Assembly: GCA_963971575.1 (NCBI GenBank)
Contig: OZ020625.1
Coordinates: 1,612,001-1,676,000, forward strand
Length of the DNA: 64,000 nucleotides
Direction of reading: 5' to 3'
DNA from: Liopterus haemorrhoidalis
Lineage: Eukaryota > Arthropoda > Insecta > Coleoptera > Dytiscidae
Shown here piece after piece: positions 24,231 through 35,169 of this stretch (position 1 is its first letter; the number at the start of each line of letters is the position of its first letter). The position numbers and the translations under genes are program-made. The notes beneath the pieces are model-generated. The model saw only the letters and a program-made list of their open reading frames with translations, made no database searches and was not told where the DNA came from.

Positions 24231-24840
24231 TTGGCGCGAAATTTAAAAAGAAAATAAATTTTAGGCGTATTTATGGGATTTTATATGGGAATATTAATTT
24301 TAAGATAAAAATGGACAAAAAATAATTTGTTAATTAATTTTTTTGGAGTATTGGCGCGAAATTTAAATTGGGAAAATTTAATTTTAGTCGTTTTTATGAA
24401 ATTTTTTATAGAATTAATAATTTTAAGATAGAAATGGACAAAAATTAATTTGTTTATTAATTTTTTGGAGTTTTAGCACGAAATTTAATTTGGGAAAATT
24501 TAATGTTAGTTGTTTTTATGATTTTTTTTTATAGAATTGATAATTTTAGGATTGTAATGAACAAAAATTTATTTTATTTATTAATTTTTGGTAGTATTGG
24601 CGCGAAATTTAAATTAGTAAATTTTTATTTATACGTTTTTATGGTTTTTTTTTATAGAATTTTTAACTTTAGAATAGAAATGGACTAATATTAATTATTT
24701 TTAAAGTATTTTGTATGGAAATTTTAGTTTGACAATATCATCAATAGCACCGAAACTGCAGTCAGCATGGTATATTTGTGAAACTTTACCAAGTGTTTCA
24801 TTTAAAAACCTTTTATATATTTGGCGCGAAAATTATTTTG
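24231..24840. repeat. ~121-bp tandem array with E2F-like words
   Basis: TTGGCGCGAAATTT begins units at 24231, 24351 and 24597, a mutated form (ttagcacgaaattt) lies at 24473, and ttggcgcgaaaatt at 24821. The rest of each unit is A/T only. The word matches the E2F consensus by eye. Confidence 0.7.
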
Positions 24841-24847
24841 GATAAGT

Positions 24848-25135
24848 TTTATTAAAATAATTGATCCTTTGCAAACCGTATCCCGATCCATAAACAATCT
24901 ATAGACATGGGGCTTTGGATAAGGTCCCAATGTATTCTTACGGAAAATATAGAACTATGGTATCTATTACGGTGCGATGCAAAGGGAGTTTTATCAAAGA
25001 TTTATTAAAATAATGGATTCTATGTAAACTGTAATTAGTTCCATAAGTAATCTATAGACATTGGCTTTGGACTATGTCCCAATGTATTCTTACGGAAAAT
25101 ATATAACTAGGGTATCAATTACGGTAATTGTCTAC
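24848..25135. repeat. Two-copy direct repeat, about 157 bp
   Basis: tttattaaaataattgatcc... ggtcccaatgtattcttacg occurs twice, starting near 24848 and 25005. Confidence 0.65.
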
Positions 25136-25499
25136 TATTAAGTTTATATACTTCTTTGAGGTATAAGTTGTTGAAACCGGTTTTTAGTTATAAGTAGTTT
25201 TAAGAACTACATAGTAATATGGTATTTTGGGTCTTATAACTTAAACTGGTTTCACAGGCGTAAACCTGGTTTAGTGTGGGTTTAGGGTTATATATGAACA
25301 AGGCTGTCGAGAGCAAACTCTGAGCGCGGGAAAAAATCCAGGCTCGGGAGAAAATTTACCAGGTTCACAAAATAAATAAAAGAATAAAATAACGCGATTC
25401 TGGTTGGGCTCCTAATTGTCTAGGGCCTGAGGAATGTTAACCCTCTATCAAATCCTTCCTTCTTCTTTAACCCTTCTCAAATTTCCCCTCTCCATGCTC

Positions 25500-25725
25500 C
25501 CTTCAAACTCCCCTCAAATTCCCCTTAAATGCCCCTAAAATTCCCCTCAAACTCCCCTTAAATTCCCCTCAAACTCCCCTCAAATTCCCCGCAAATTCTC
25601 CTCAAACTCTCTTCAAACTCCCCTCAAATTCCCCTTAAACTCCCCTCAAACTCCCCTTAAATTCCCCTCAAACTCCCCTCAAATTCCCCTCAAACTGCCC
25701 TCAAATTCCCCTTAAACTCCCCTCT
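25500..25725. repeat. 11-bp C-rich array (G4-prone on the minus strand)
   Basis: About 20 units of CCCC plus seven bases (tcaaact, tcaaatt or ttaaatt). On the minus strand this is GGGG tracts separated by 7-nt loops, fitting the G3+N1-7 quadruplex pattern many times over. It ends before ctctcgacgggcc at about 25725. Confidence 0.85.
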
Positions 25726-25739
25726 CTCGACGGGCCTGT

Positions 25740-26650
25740 AAAAGAAATTTTTTTAAAGAAAAAAACATATTTTTTTAATTTTTTGTTTGTCCAATTTTGA
25801 GTTGTCACAAGGAAGAATCACGCACAAAATACTTTCGTCTTTTTTTGTCTTTTGTTATTTATTTTTTTATTTTGGAAAAAAATATATAAAATAATATTTA
25901 AAATTAAAAAATTTTAGATATTATTTTGCATGTTTAAGAAACACGCACAAATTTTTCAAAATAATTATTCAATGTTTATTATGTTAAAAATTTTTGAAGT
26001 TTTAAAAATCACGCACAAAACGATTTTTTGCGTAATAAGCAACAAATTTTGAAATATTTTAATTATTATTTTAAGGTTTTGGGTCTTCAACCATGCCTAT
26101 TTGATTAAAAAAATGATTTAGAAATTATTTTTGGATAGAATTTTTTTTATTATTAAAATTCTTTTGTGCCTAACGGTACATATAATAATTTTACATTTAT
26201 AAATATATATTTGCCATTTTATATTTGCTAAAACTAGATCTAAAAGTGCACAATAGAAATGAAAATAGGAAATAAATTAGACCAGTAGTTCCGAAAATTT
26301 AAATACTCGGGGGCCCTTTTATAAAGAAATATTTCTTACAGGTATTTAGCCAATATTTAATAAATTTAGAGAATTTGCGAAAATTAAAACACAAGTACTT
26401 ACGTTAAACGTGGAAGTTTGTTTTCATATTTTTCACGTTTCTACGGCTTTACGTGTTTTACGTTAAACGTTACTAGTCCCTAGATAAAGAAAACAGCGCA
26501 TAGTGAGTGTGGATGGGAAAGGGTTGCAAACATAACTTGTTTCCAGTGGTGAAAACTGTAGAAAAAATAAAACTAAAGACACAAGCCCGCAATATTAAAT
26601 TTAAAAATTGCATCTGAAAAATAAATACAATTTGTAAGTATTTCCATCTC
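25740..26650. other. AT-rich stretch without recognised features
   Basis: Contains three occurrences of acgcacaaa-type words (25820, 25943, 26010) that hint at a diverged repeat, but no exon or element borders that I can support. Confidence 0.4.
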
Positions 26651-26654
26651 AGAT

Positions 26655-27080
26655 TTTGCAATCTAGTTACTTTCATCGTTTGAATCGTGCTTTTTGGCCG
26701 ATTGTTTAAGCTTTGTAAATCATACTTACAGTAAATATTTTTTGGTTAAGGTTAATATCATTTTAAAATGTCATTATCTTTATATTTTAATTTTTTGTGT
26801 CATTCTTAATACAAATTTCCCATTTGTTTATTTTTTTTGTCATTAAAATATGTAAAAAAGAATTTTATTTTTGACATATTCATTCGTTTCCATGATTTCA
26901 CTGTTGGAATTTTAAATTTTGATATTCCAACGTGAAAAATGAAATTGGGTTATTTCATTTTCATTTAAATTTTCACATACCAAACGTCAAACATGAAATA
27001 ACCAAAGCAAGGTCCCTTCTCGTGACAACCTAAAAGAACGAAATTCCCATTTAGTTCCGCCTAAACGTTTGGAATAGCTT
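26655..27080. mobile_element. Family E MITE, left-truncated copy
   Basis: Begins in the internal sequence tgcaatctagttactttcat and ends gttccgcctaaacgtttgg near 27070. Same interior as 28178-28583. Confidence 0.65.
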
Positions 27081-27336
27081 GTATTATTTTACTTTGATAT
27101 CTTGTTATTAATTTAACAGTTTGATAATAATATATAAAAAAATATTAGAACATATTTAAAAAATTTCCTTCAACAAAAATTGCAATCAGAACTAATGAAA
27201 AGGGCATAGAGCCAGGTTAATTTTACTACTTAAAGTAATAAAATTTGTTATTTGTTTATATAAGTATTTTGTACTAGCTGTAGAAGCTAATTAATAAATA
27301 AATTTATTATTATTATTATTATTGAACAGGGGAACC

Positions 27337-27519
27337 AGTGTTTCCTACACTGAGGCACAAATTTTACAATGGTTTGCGCTACTTTATCTATAGACGTAAG
27401 TAACGAGGTTTTCGCAAATATCTAATTAATTTTTTTACAGAAAAATATTTTTGAAAAATATTTTTTTTTATATAATTAATAAATTTCCAGGGTCCGCATG
27501 ACACAGTTTTGGAACCACT
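27337..27519. mobile_element. Possible short hAT MITE
   Basis: CAGTGTTTCC at the left and GGTTCC/CCACTG at the right are compatible with hAT ends, but no clear 8-bp duplication is seen. Confidence 0.35.
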
Positions 27520-28177
27520 GAATAGAGTATTAGATAAAAATTATTTTGACACTAATACCTAGATTATTAAAATTTTGACTATACTGGATAGTACTGTTAG
27601 ACTACTTATACCAAGTTGCAGCAGTGGGATTACGATGAATAAAATTCTATCATTGCTAATGAAGCCATTATATTGATGATTGTTAGGTAACTACAGGTAA
27701 ACTCAATATAAACCCGTTTTTTCCTAGAAGAACCGACGTAAACCGATCTAGGGTAAAATGAAACTTCTACCAGCGTTTCCCAACCATTTTCATGACCGGC
27801 AAGCGACCTAGAAATAATTCGCGGACCGGCAAGTTTAGCAAGTAATGTGTATCGAACAAAGCTATATTTGTGCTTAACACTTAAATATTAATTTTTATGT
27901 TTTTCAAATTAAATTAATGATTTTAAAGTTTTAGGTCAAATAAACGTTAAATTAAATACGATGAATTATACTTAAATTTAAGATTGCCATATGAGTTTTA
28001 TTGTTAATTATGAATTAATAACAAAAATTACACGAACAAATACAAATTAAAAAAAGGCGAAATTTTCTGCTTTTAGTCTCATTGAGGGCCGGTTTTTCCA
28101 CCTTCAGATAAAGTGGCTGGTAACGTTATCTGACGGATAAAAACAATAAAGCGTCTTTCCACCTTCAGATAAAGTTA

Positions 28178-28583
28178 CAGTCTGTTCCAAACGGTTAAGC
28201 GGAACTAGATTTTGCAATCTAGTTACTTTCATCGCTTAAATCGTGCTTTTCGGTCGTTTTGTTTAAGCTTTGTAAATCATACTTACAATTAACATTTTTT
28301 GGTTAAGGTTAATATCATTTTAAAATGTAATTTTCTTTATATTTTGATATTTTGTGCATTCTTAATACAAATTTCCCATTTATTTATTTTTTTGTCATTA
28401 AAATTTAAAAAAAAAAATAATTTAATTTTGACATGTCATTCGTTTCTATGGTTTCATTGTTGGAATTTTAAATTTTGACATTCCAACGTCAAAAATGAAA
28501 CAACCCAAGCAAGGTCCCTTTTCGTGACAACCTAAAAAAACGAAATTCCCATTTAGTTCCGCCTAACCGTTTGGAACAGACTG
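28178..28583. mobile_element. Family E mariner-like MITE (406 bp)
   Basis: CAGTCTGTTCCAAACGGTTA at 28178 is inverted as taaccgtttggaacagactg ending 28583, each flanked by TA. Interior includes gcaaggtcccttttcgtgac. No coding frame; the TA target points to Tc1/mariner mobilisation. Confidence 0.75.
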
Positions 28584-28732
28584 TATTCCTACGAATAAAC
28601 TATGCTATCTGGCAGATAAGGTATTCGGTAATCAAAGTAGCGAATAAGTAACAAATAAGTGCTGTCACTGTCAAAAAGTTAGAAATTAAATGATTTCTTG
28701 GAACAATAAATTGCAAAATGGACTAATATAAT

Positions 28733-29251
28733 TTGTTTGAATTTAATAATTTTAGAAATAATAACTCCAAAATAACAGTGCACCAGTCCACGGTGAGAAA
28801 AAATATGAAAAAAGTATCTCGTGCAATATCCAGCTTATGTCTGATTTCATTTGTATGCCTTGTACGGAAAATTAAATACACAAATTTCAACGAGTATTTT
28901 ACGAAATTGCCCGCTATCCACGAGTGGTTGCAGCCTGGGATGAAATGTTAGTGAAACTGCTTTCTTCTGTGAAAAAAAGGCTGAAGTAAACGGTGTTGAG
29001 AAGGATATTTTATATTAAACTTAAGCCGGGATCCACGCCTTACAATACAATGTTTAATAATTCTAATATTCGTTTCAAATTTGAGCAATAAGATTATAAT
29101 TGGTATAGTAGCAAGTGCAGTATTACGAAACTTTAACGTTACAAGAGTGGATATGAAGAACCACCCATAAAAGATCAGTACTGTGTCGGTGACGTACCTG
29201 AAGAAACTGATTACTCAGAAGAAATGAAAATGAAAGAATACGTTATTTAAT
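28733..29251 (+). pseudogene. HARBI1-like transposase remnant
   Basis: The 72-codon frame at 28733-28951 contains HQSTVRKNMKKVSRAISSL, matching the helix-turn-helix-like QSTVSR----VS-AI-SL segment of Harbinger transposases. A shifted frame over 28890-28955 gives FYEIARYPRVVAAWDE, resembling the family's FY-IAGFP-VIGAID block. Further on are KIIIGIVASAVLRNF (about 29090-29140), like the C-terminal KII-AC-VLHN segment, and an acidic end closing at TAA 29249-29251. Frameshifts and missing pieces make it non-functional. Confidence 0.6.
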
Positions 29252-29882
29252 TTCGATTTTTCAAATTTATTATCACTTATTTTGTATTTACATCAATCAT
29301 AATAAAATTAAAAAATTAAATAAACGTAGAACAATTATTATTAATATCTACTATCTATTTTTCATTCCCCCAATTTTTATTACATGCTTACGAAATTAAT
29401 ATTTGCTAAAATCTTGTACAAAGCATACATAAATTTAATTTTGTTAATGAGAATAACCAAAAAAACGGCTCGACAGCTGCCAGTTTACCAATTTATTTAT
29501 TTATTTCCATAGAGAAACAAAAAAAATCTTTCTCAACGCCTATTTCAGTTACACATTCAGTGTTACCAATCTGAGGATTCAATATATCAGTCTCATTATT
29601 CGTCAGATAACTATGTGACAGATAAATTTGAATTGAAAAACGGGATGACATTTATCCAACAGATAAAGTATATAACTTTATCTATCAGATAGTTACCAAG
29701 AAGTTTATCAGAAGGTGGAAAGACCGGCCCTAAGCCATTTTTAATAGAAATTATTTCGAATGGTAACCTCCACCAAAAGATACACTAGTAGCTAAATTAA
29801 ATGGTGCATTTTGTTCTCCTTGGCGTCGATACAATCTTACTGTTTAGTAGAACATTCAAAGCTATCTAGATATAGGCTACAG

Positions 29883-30374
29883 CAGCGGTTTCCGAAGTGG
29901 GGGGCGCGACCCCATGGGGGGTCGTACAAGATTCACCAGGGGGTCGCCTGTCGCAGGATTTTTCACATTAGCTGTTATTAAAACAAATATCGCGCACGGT
30001 TAATAGTGGAAGACGAAAATACGAAATAAGGGTAGCTCTTTCTTCATATAAACCGCAATTTAACGAATTATATGCGAGGAAACAAGCCCATACTTCACAT
30101 TAAAATTGATTTTTATTACATTTTTAATTTATATTACATATTTAATATTAATATAATTTACTTTTATATGATTTTCGTGATTTATGTTGGGAAAATAAAT
30201 ATTTAGGAATTAGAGAAACTATTTACATTACATATTTTTGCTACTTTTGTGATTATTATTTCAATAAAGAAATTATTTACAAATTGTTTATAAATTTCCT
30301 AAATAGGGGGAAGGCGCCAGAGATGGGATTTTTTTCTAAGGGGGTCGTTACTGAACAAAGTTTGGCAACAACTG
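29883..30374. mobile_element. hAT MITE (492 bp) with 8-bp TSD
   Basis: Begins CAGCGGTTTCCGAAGT and ends ttggcaacaactg. The target duplication GGCTACAG is exact at 29875-29882 and 30375-30382. No coding content. Confidence 0.8.
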
Positions 30375-30870
30375 GGCTACAGAATAATAAAATTAAAAAA
30401 AAAAACAATTTTCAATCTGTTCCTTTAAATTTGTCGGTGTGTGTATGTTTAACAAATATTTTAACATTGGTGTAATTGGTTTAACAGTGCTAATTCAGAT
30501 TAATAAATAATGTGCACACAGAAATATAAAAGAGAAACAATCTAAAAAAAAAAACGAAAAATATTTTTTTACAAATATTAATTTTGAAATTATGGGACAA
30601 GGGTACTCAGTTAGGTCTCAAGATAGAATGCGTACTATCAGCTTCGAATTAGAAAAAAAAAAAACAAAATATATGTAAATTTACCAATAATATATATAAA
30701 GCTCTTTGTTATATATAAAATTCTGCGTAGTAACTCACAAAATATAGCTCTGTTAGCTCTTATTAGGGGCATAGGGCTTCAAATCATCTGATTATATATA
30801 CATATATTATTTTTAATCCCATTCCTAATATAATTTTTTTTATGTCTACAGTCTTATTTGTAGTTAAAAT

Positions 30871-30905
30871 TTAGGGTCCGAGACGACCTAAAACTAGAGA
30901 AGAAG
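30871..30905. repeat. Leader block preceding satellite array (copy 1)
   Basis: gggtccgagacgacctaaaa followed by ctagagaagaa. The same ~35-bp block recurs near 37244 and 50409, each time just before an array of the 70-bp-core satellite. Confidence 0.6.
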
Positions 30906-31039
30906 TAAATTTTGTGTAAATATAATTTTTTTGTGTTACCAAAATCTCAAAAATAGTATGAGATAGAGACTTGACGTTTGAATTTTTGGAATTCCCAGGT
31001 TCTGTTAAGTCTAAATTAATGCCTTATGGGCTGTATTTT

Positions 31040-32045
31040 TTGTAGTCTCAAGCCACGGTCCGTAGACAATACGGTAGCTTCACTTCGAGTGAGGGTGACA
31101 TCAATATGCCTTTTAAAAAAATCTCGAAAACGAAAAAAGATACTTGCGGTTTAAATTTTTGGAATCCCCACACTTTGTTTGCTCCAAATAGTTTTGTCTT
31201 TAATATTCTTGATGTTATCTCAAAAACGGTAAGAGATAGAGACCTGCGGTTTTGGAATCCCCACACATTGTTTAGTTTATAAAAAAATTGGGGACTTAGA
31301 AAATGGCCCTCATATTTTTTTATGAGAAGTTAAACGTGACTAAAAAAAAATTTATCAAAAAAATATTCGCAAGTTTAAAAAATTTTATCTCAAAAACGGT
31401 TAAAGATAGAGACTTGCGGTTTCAAAATTTGGAATTTTCATACCTTTTTTAGTCTAGAAAAAAATTAGGGACTTAGAAAATGGCCCTCATTTTTTTTTAT
31501 GAGCTGTCAAAGGTGACTACTAAAAAATTTATCAAAAAAATATTCACATGTTTAAAAAATTGTATCTCAAAAACGGTTAAAGATAGAGACCTTCGGTTTC
31601 AAAATTTGGAATTTTCACACCTTGTTTAGTCTAGGAAAAAATTGGGGACGTAGAAAATGGCCCTGATTTTTTTTTATGAGCTGTCAAAAGTGACTACTAA
31701 AAAATTTATCAAAAAAATATTCGCAAGTTAAAAAAATTGTATCTCAAAAACGGTTAAAGATAGAGACCTGCGGTTTCAAAATTTGGAGTTTTCACACCTT
31801 GTTTAGTGTAGAAAAAAATTGGGGACTTAGAAAATGGCCCTAATTTTTTTTTATGAGCTGTCAAAGGTGACTACTAAAAAATTTATCAAAAAAACATTCG
31901 TAAGTTTAAAAAATCATATCTCTAAAATGGTAAGAGATAAAGACTTGTGGTTGAAATTTTTGAAATCCCCATACTTTGTTTGCTTCAAGAAAAAAATGGG
32001 GCAGTATTTTGTTCCCCACAATTTTTTTTATGGGCTTCCAAAGTT
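31040..32045. repeat. Dispersed satellite, ~177-bp unit
   Basis: Units are anchored by atctcaaaaacggtaagaga at about 31220, 31390, 31568, 31744 and 31921, then tagagacctgcggttt, ttggaatcctcaca, cttgtttagtctagaaaaaa. The spacers contain atggccct and gagctgtcaaaggtgac. Same core as 34440-34760, 37370-39360, 46640-47240, 48850-50960 and, inverted, 51770-52015 and 53495-53590. Confidence 0.85.
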
Positions 32046-32106
32046 GGATTAAAAATTTTTAGTTTTGAAATTTATTTTAATGTTTCTAAAATTATTTTGA
32101 TCCTTG

Positions 32107-32352
32107 CAGTGGCAAACCCGGGGGGGGGGGCTAAGAAGGAAGGAAATAAAAATAAAAACACACAAACACGCTAGAAAATTTTAAAAATATGGATAAGGAC
32201 CTTTTTTTAGGTCATCACTTTGAATTTCCGAAGTGTGGACCTTTTTTTTATGGATCATCACTTGAAATTTAGAAGTATGAACCTTATTCATAATTTAAAT
32301 AATTTTATCTTCCGCCCCCCCCCCCCAACAAAAATTTCTGGGTGCACCACTG
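32107..32352. mobile_element. hAT-like MITE with G- and C-runs
   Basis: CAGTGGCAAACCCGG at the left and gggtgcaccactg at the right; flanking 8-mers GATCCTTG and GTGCCTTG match at six of eight positions. Interior has a G10 run near the left end and a C13 run near the right. Confidence 0.5.
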
Positions 32353-32879
32353 GTGCCTTGAATGTTTTTCTTTGTTTCCAAAATTGAAGAGATTGATCGT
32401 TAATTCACCAGTTTTTGTCGTGGTTCAGTTTTCCTAATCCATTTTCCATTTTTCTCTCGATTTAGTCAACATTTTTTTTGTGAGTTACTATGCAATTATA
32501 TGTCATAAGAACATATAATCCTCCCTACCCCAGCTTTGAAAAAAAAAAAATGACTGTCTTAGGTAAGACTTGTGTATCTACAGTATATGAAATAAAAGAT
32601 GGCCTATAGAAATAAAAAAAAATGTTCAGTACTTAATGATAATAAAATGATAGATTATACTAAATATTCAAAACAAAATGGCCTATAAACAATTAGATTT
32701 TGCTTGGATGTGTTAAAGATTTTTTTGTATAGGTGAAATAGTGTTATTTGAAATTTGGATTTGAATATGCAACTCAAAATTATGGACTTACCTCACTTTG
32801 CATGACTTAAAAATAACAATTTTAACATTAATTCATCATAAAAACAACTAAAAAACACTTAAATTCTATAAAAATACTT

Positions 32880-33850
32880 AAAACCAGTTTTAAATTAAAC
32901 TAGGTTTTTGTTAAACCAGGTTTAGTTTAAACTAGGTTTAGACTAAGCTAACCTCAATGTTCTACTATATGGAAAAAATGGTTCTTAATTTTTTTAAAAC
33001 CAGTTTTTAACTAATCTACGTATAAGTTAAACCGAGTTTAATTTACATAAGGTTTTACCTAAGCTAACCTCAGTTTTTACAACTTGAAAAAAGTAATGTG
33101 GTTCTTAATTTTTCTTTAAAACCAGTTTTAAACTAAACTAGGTTTAAGTTAAACCAGGTTTAGTATCAACTAGTTTTAACTTGCCCAGCTTTAGTTTAAA
33201 CTAGATATCACCGAAGCTAAACTCAAAGTATACACGACTTGAAAGAAGTAATTTAGTTCTTAATGCTACTTTAAAACCATTTTTATACTAAACTAGGTTT
33301 AAATTAAACCGAGTTTAGTTTAAACTTGGTTTAACCAAAGCTAACTTCAGCTAATTTATATAGTTTAAAAAAAGTTGGTTGTTAATTCTTCGTTAAAACC
33401 AGTTTAAAACTAAACTAGGTTTAAGTTAAACCAGGTTTAGTATAAACTAGTTTTAACTTGCCCAGGATTAGTTGAAACTAGATTTTACCGAAGCTAAATT
33501 CAACCTAGTATATACGACTTGAAAGAAGTAATTTAGTTTTTAATGCTACTTTAAAACCATTTTTAAATTAAACTAGGTTCAAATTAAACCGAGTTTAGTT
33601 TAAACTTGGTTTAACCAAAGCTAACTTCAGCTAATTTATACAGTTTAAAAAAAGTTTGTTGTTAAACTAGGTTTAAGTAAAAGCTAGTTGAGTTTAAACT
33701 AGGTTCAGTCTAAGATAACCTCAATTTGTAAAACTAGAAAAATTCTTCTTTAAAAAACTTTCCAGTTTTATAATAAACCTGGTTTAAGTTAAATTAGATT
33801 TATTTTAAACTAGGTTTAACCTAAGCTGGCTTTAGCTAATTTTAATTTAC
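32880..33850. repeat. Palindromic AACCAGTTT/GGTTTAA array
   Basis: aaaaccagttttaaac-type starts near 32882, 32997, 33118, 33272, 33395 and 33553; spacing alternates about 120 and 155 bp, giving a ~280-bp higher-order unit in the second half. Units are full of taaactaggtttaagttaaa and aaccaggtttag, so each strand can fold. Confidence 0.75.
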
Positions 33851-34429
33851 CAAAAATTTTCCTAGGAATAAATGAAATCTAAAATCTACAAATATAAAAA
33901 TCTCGAAAACTTAAATTGGACTTGGTAATTGGACTTCAAAAGTCCAAATTTGAGTTGCATACTTAAGTCTATATAGGTATAATTCACTTATGCTCCAGTA
34001 TATATCACAAAAAAAAAATCACATCGATTTTGAGAATTTTAGATCAGGTTTTTCGGAAAAAAAACCGAAAATAAATAATCTTGATCTTGTATATAAAAAA
34101 CATTTCGGAAAATTGGAAAAACTGGGTGCATACCAAAAATAAATGTTCAAAATATTGCTCAAAAATATAATCCAATATCTGCTCATTACCTAGAATATGA
34201 AATTTTTTTGAGCCGTATTTTGTCCCAAAAATACTTAAAAGGCAAAACCATTTTCAAGTGTTAGATAAAAAAGCTTTTATTATCAAATATTGAGTTTATT
34301 GTTGAGCAAATCTAGACACTACCATTGTCTGTAGTGCTCTAATAGCTCAAGATGCTAATTTTAACTTTTCCATAATTTTATATTTCCAAAATCATCCAAA
34401 ACTCAAAGTCTTGCAAATTTTTTGTTTCA

Positions 34430-34760
34430 TGTCTTGTATATTCTTAACATTATCTCAAAAACGGTAAGAGATAGAAACCTGCGGTTGCAAAATTTGGAAT
34501 CCTCATACCTTGTTTAGTCTAGCCTAAAAAAATGCCTTTTCTAAAAAAATGGGGCCTTATTGGCTTTATTTTTTATAGATTTAAACATTATTTTCAAAAT
34601 TTAAAAAAAAATTGGTTATTGTAAAAAATTTTGGTGGTTCCAAAAATTTATATCTCAAAAACTAAAAGAGATAGAGACCTGCGGTCTAAATTTTTGAAAT
34701 TATCATACATCATTTGGTTTAGGAAAAAAATGCGACCGAAATTGGTTTGCTACAATTTTT
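34430..34760. repeat. Dispersed satellite, two further units
   Basis: tctcaaaaacggtaagagat at about 34452 and atctcaaaaactaaaagaga at about 34651, each followed by the gacctgcggt core. Confidence 0.75.
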
Positions 34761-35169
34761 TTTACGACCTGTTAAAGTTGAACTAAAAATTTTCTTATTT
34801 CAAAAATGTTTCCAAAATTATTCTGTAATCCTTTTGATATATTTTTATTGTTTAAAATTATTAAAAAAATTATATTACCCCTTTCTGTTTATTTTCGAAG
34901 GGTTGCTTTTTTTTTGGTATGCACCTTGATTTCTTAGATAGAATCTCAGATATAAGAAAATTATAAAATGCTAGCTAAGGCCGTTTTTTAGTTATTGCGA
35001 TGTGACAAGAGTCTTTCAGCTAAAATATGTGTTTCTGTTAAATTTAAAGAAAAATTATGAGAGAATTTGAGGAGATATTAAGAAAAAAAAATTAATTACA
35101 AATTTGTAATATTGGTTGAGGTCTATTAATTTTTTTTTTGTCCAAAATTGGCCTTGTACAACCTTTAAA

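Larger units (their letters stand above)
28086..29730 (+). mobile_element. Decayed PIF/Harbinger element (long family D copy)
   Basis: Left gggccggtttttccacc and right ggtggaaagaccggccc match the family D MITE ends; subterminal tctgacggataa and tatcagatagttacc are inverted too. The interior holds HARBI1-like transposase remnants, and a family E MITE has inserted near the left end (28178-28583). Confidence 0.7.
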
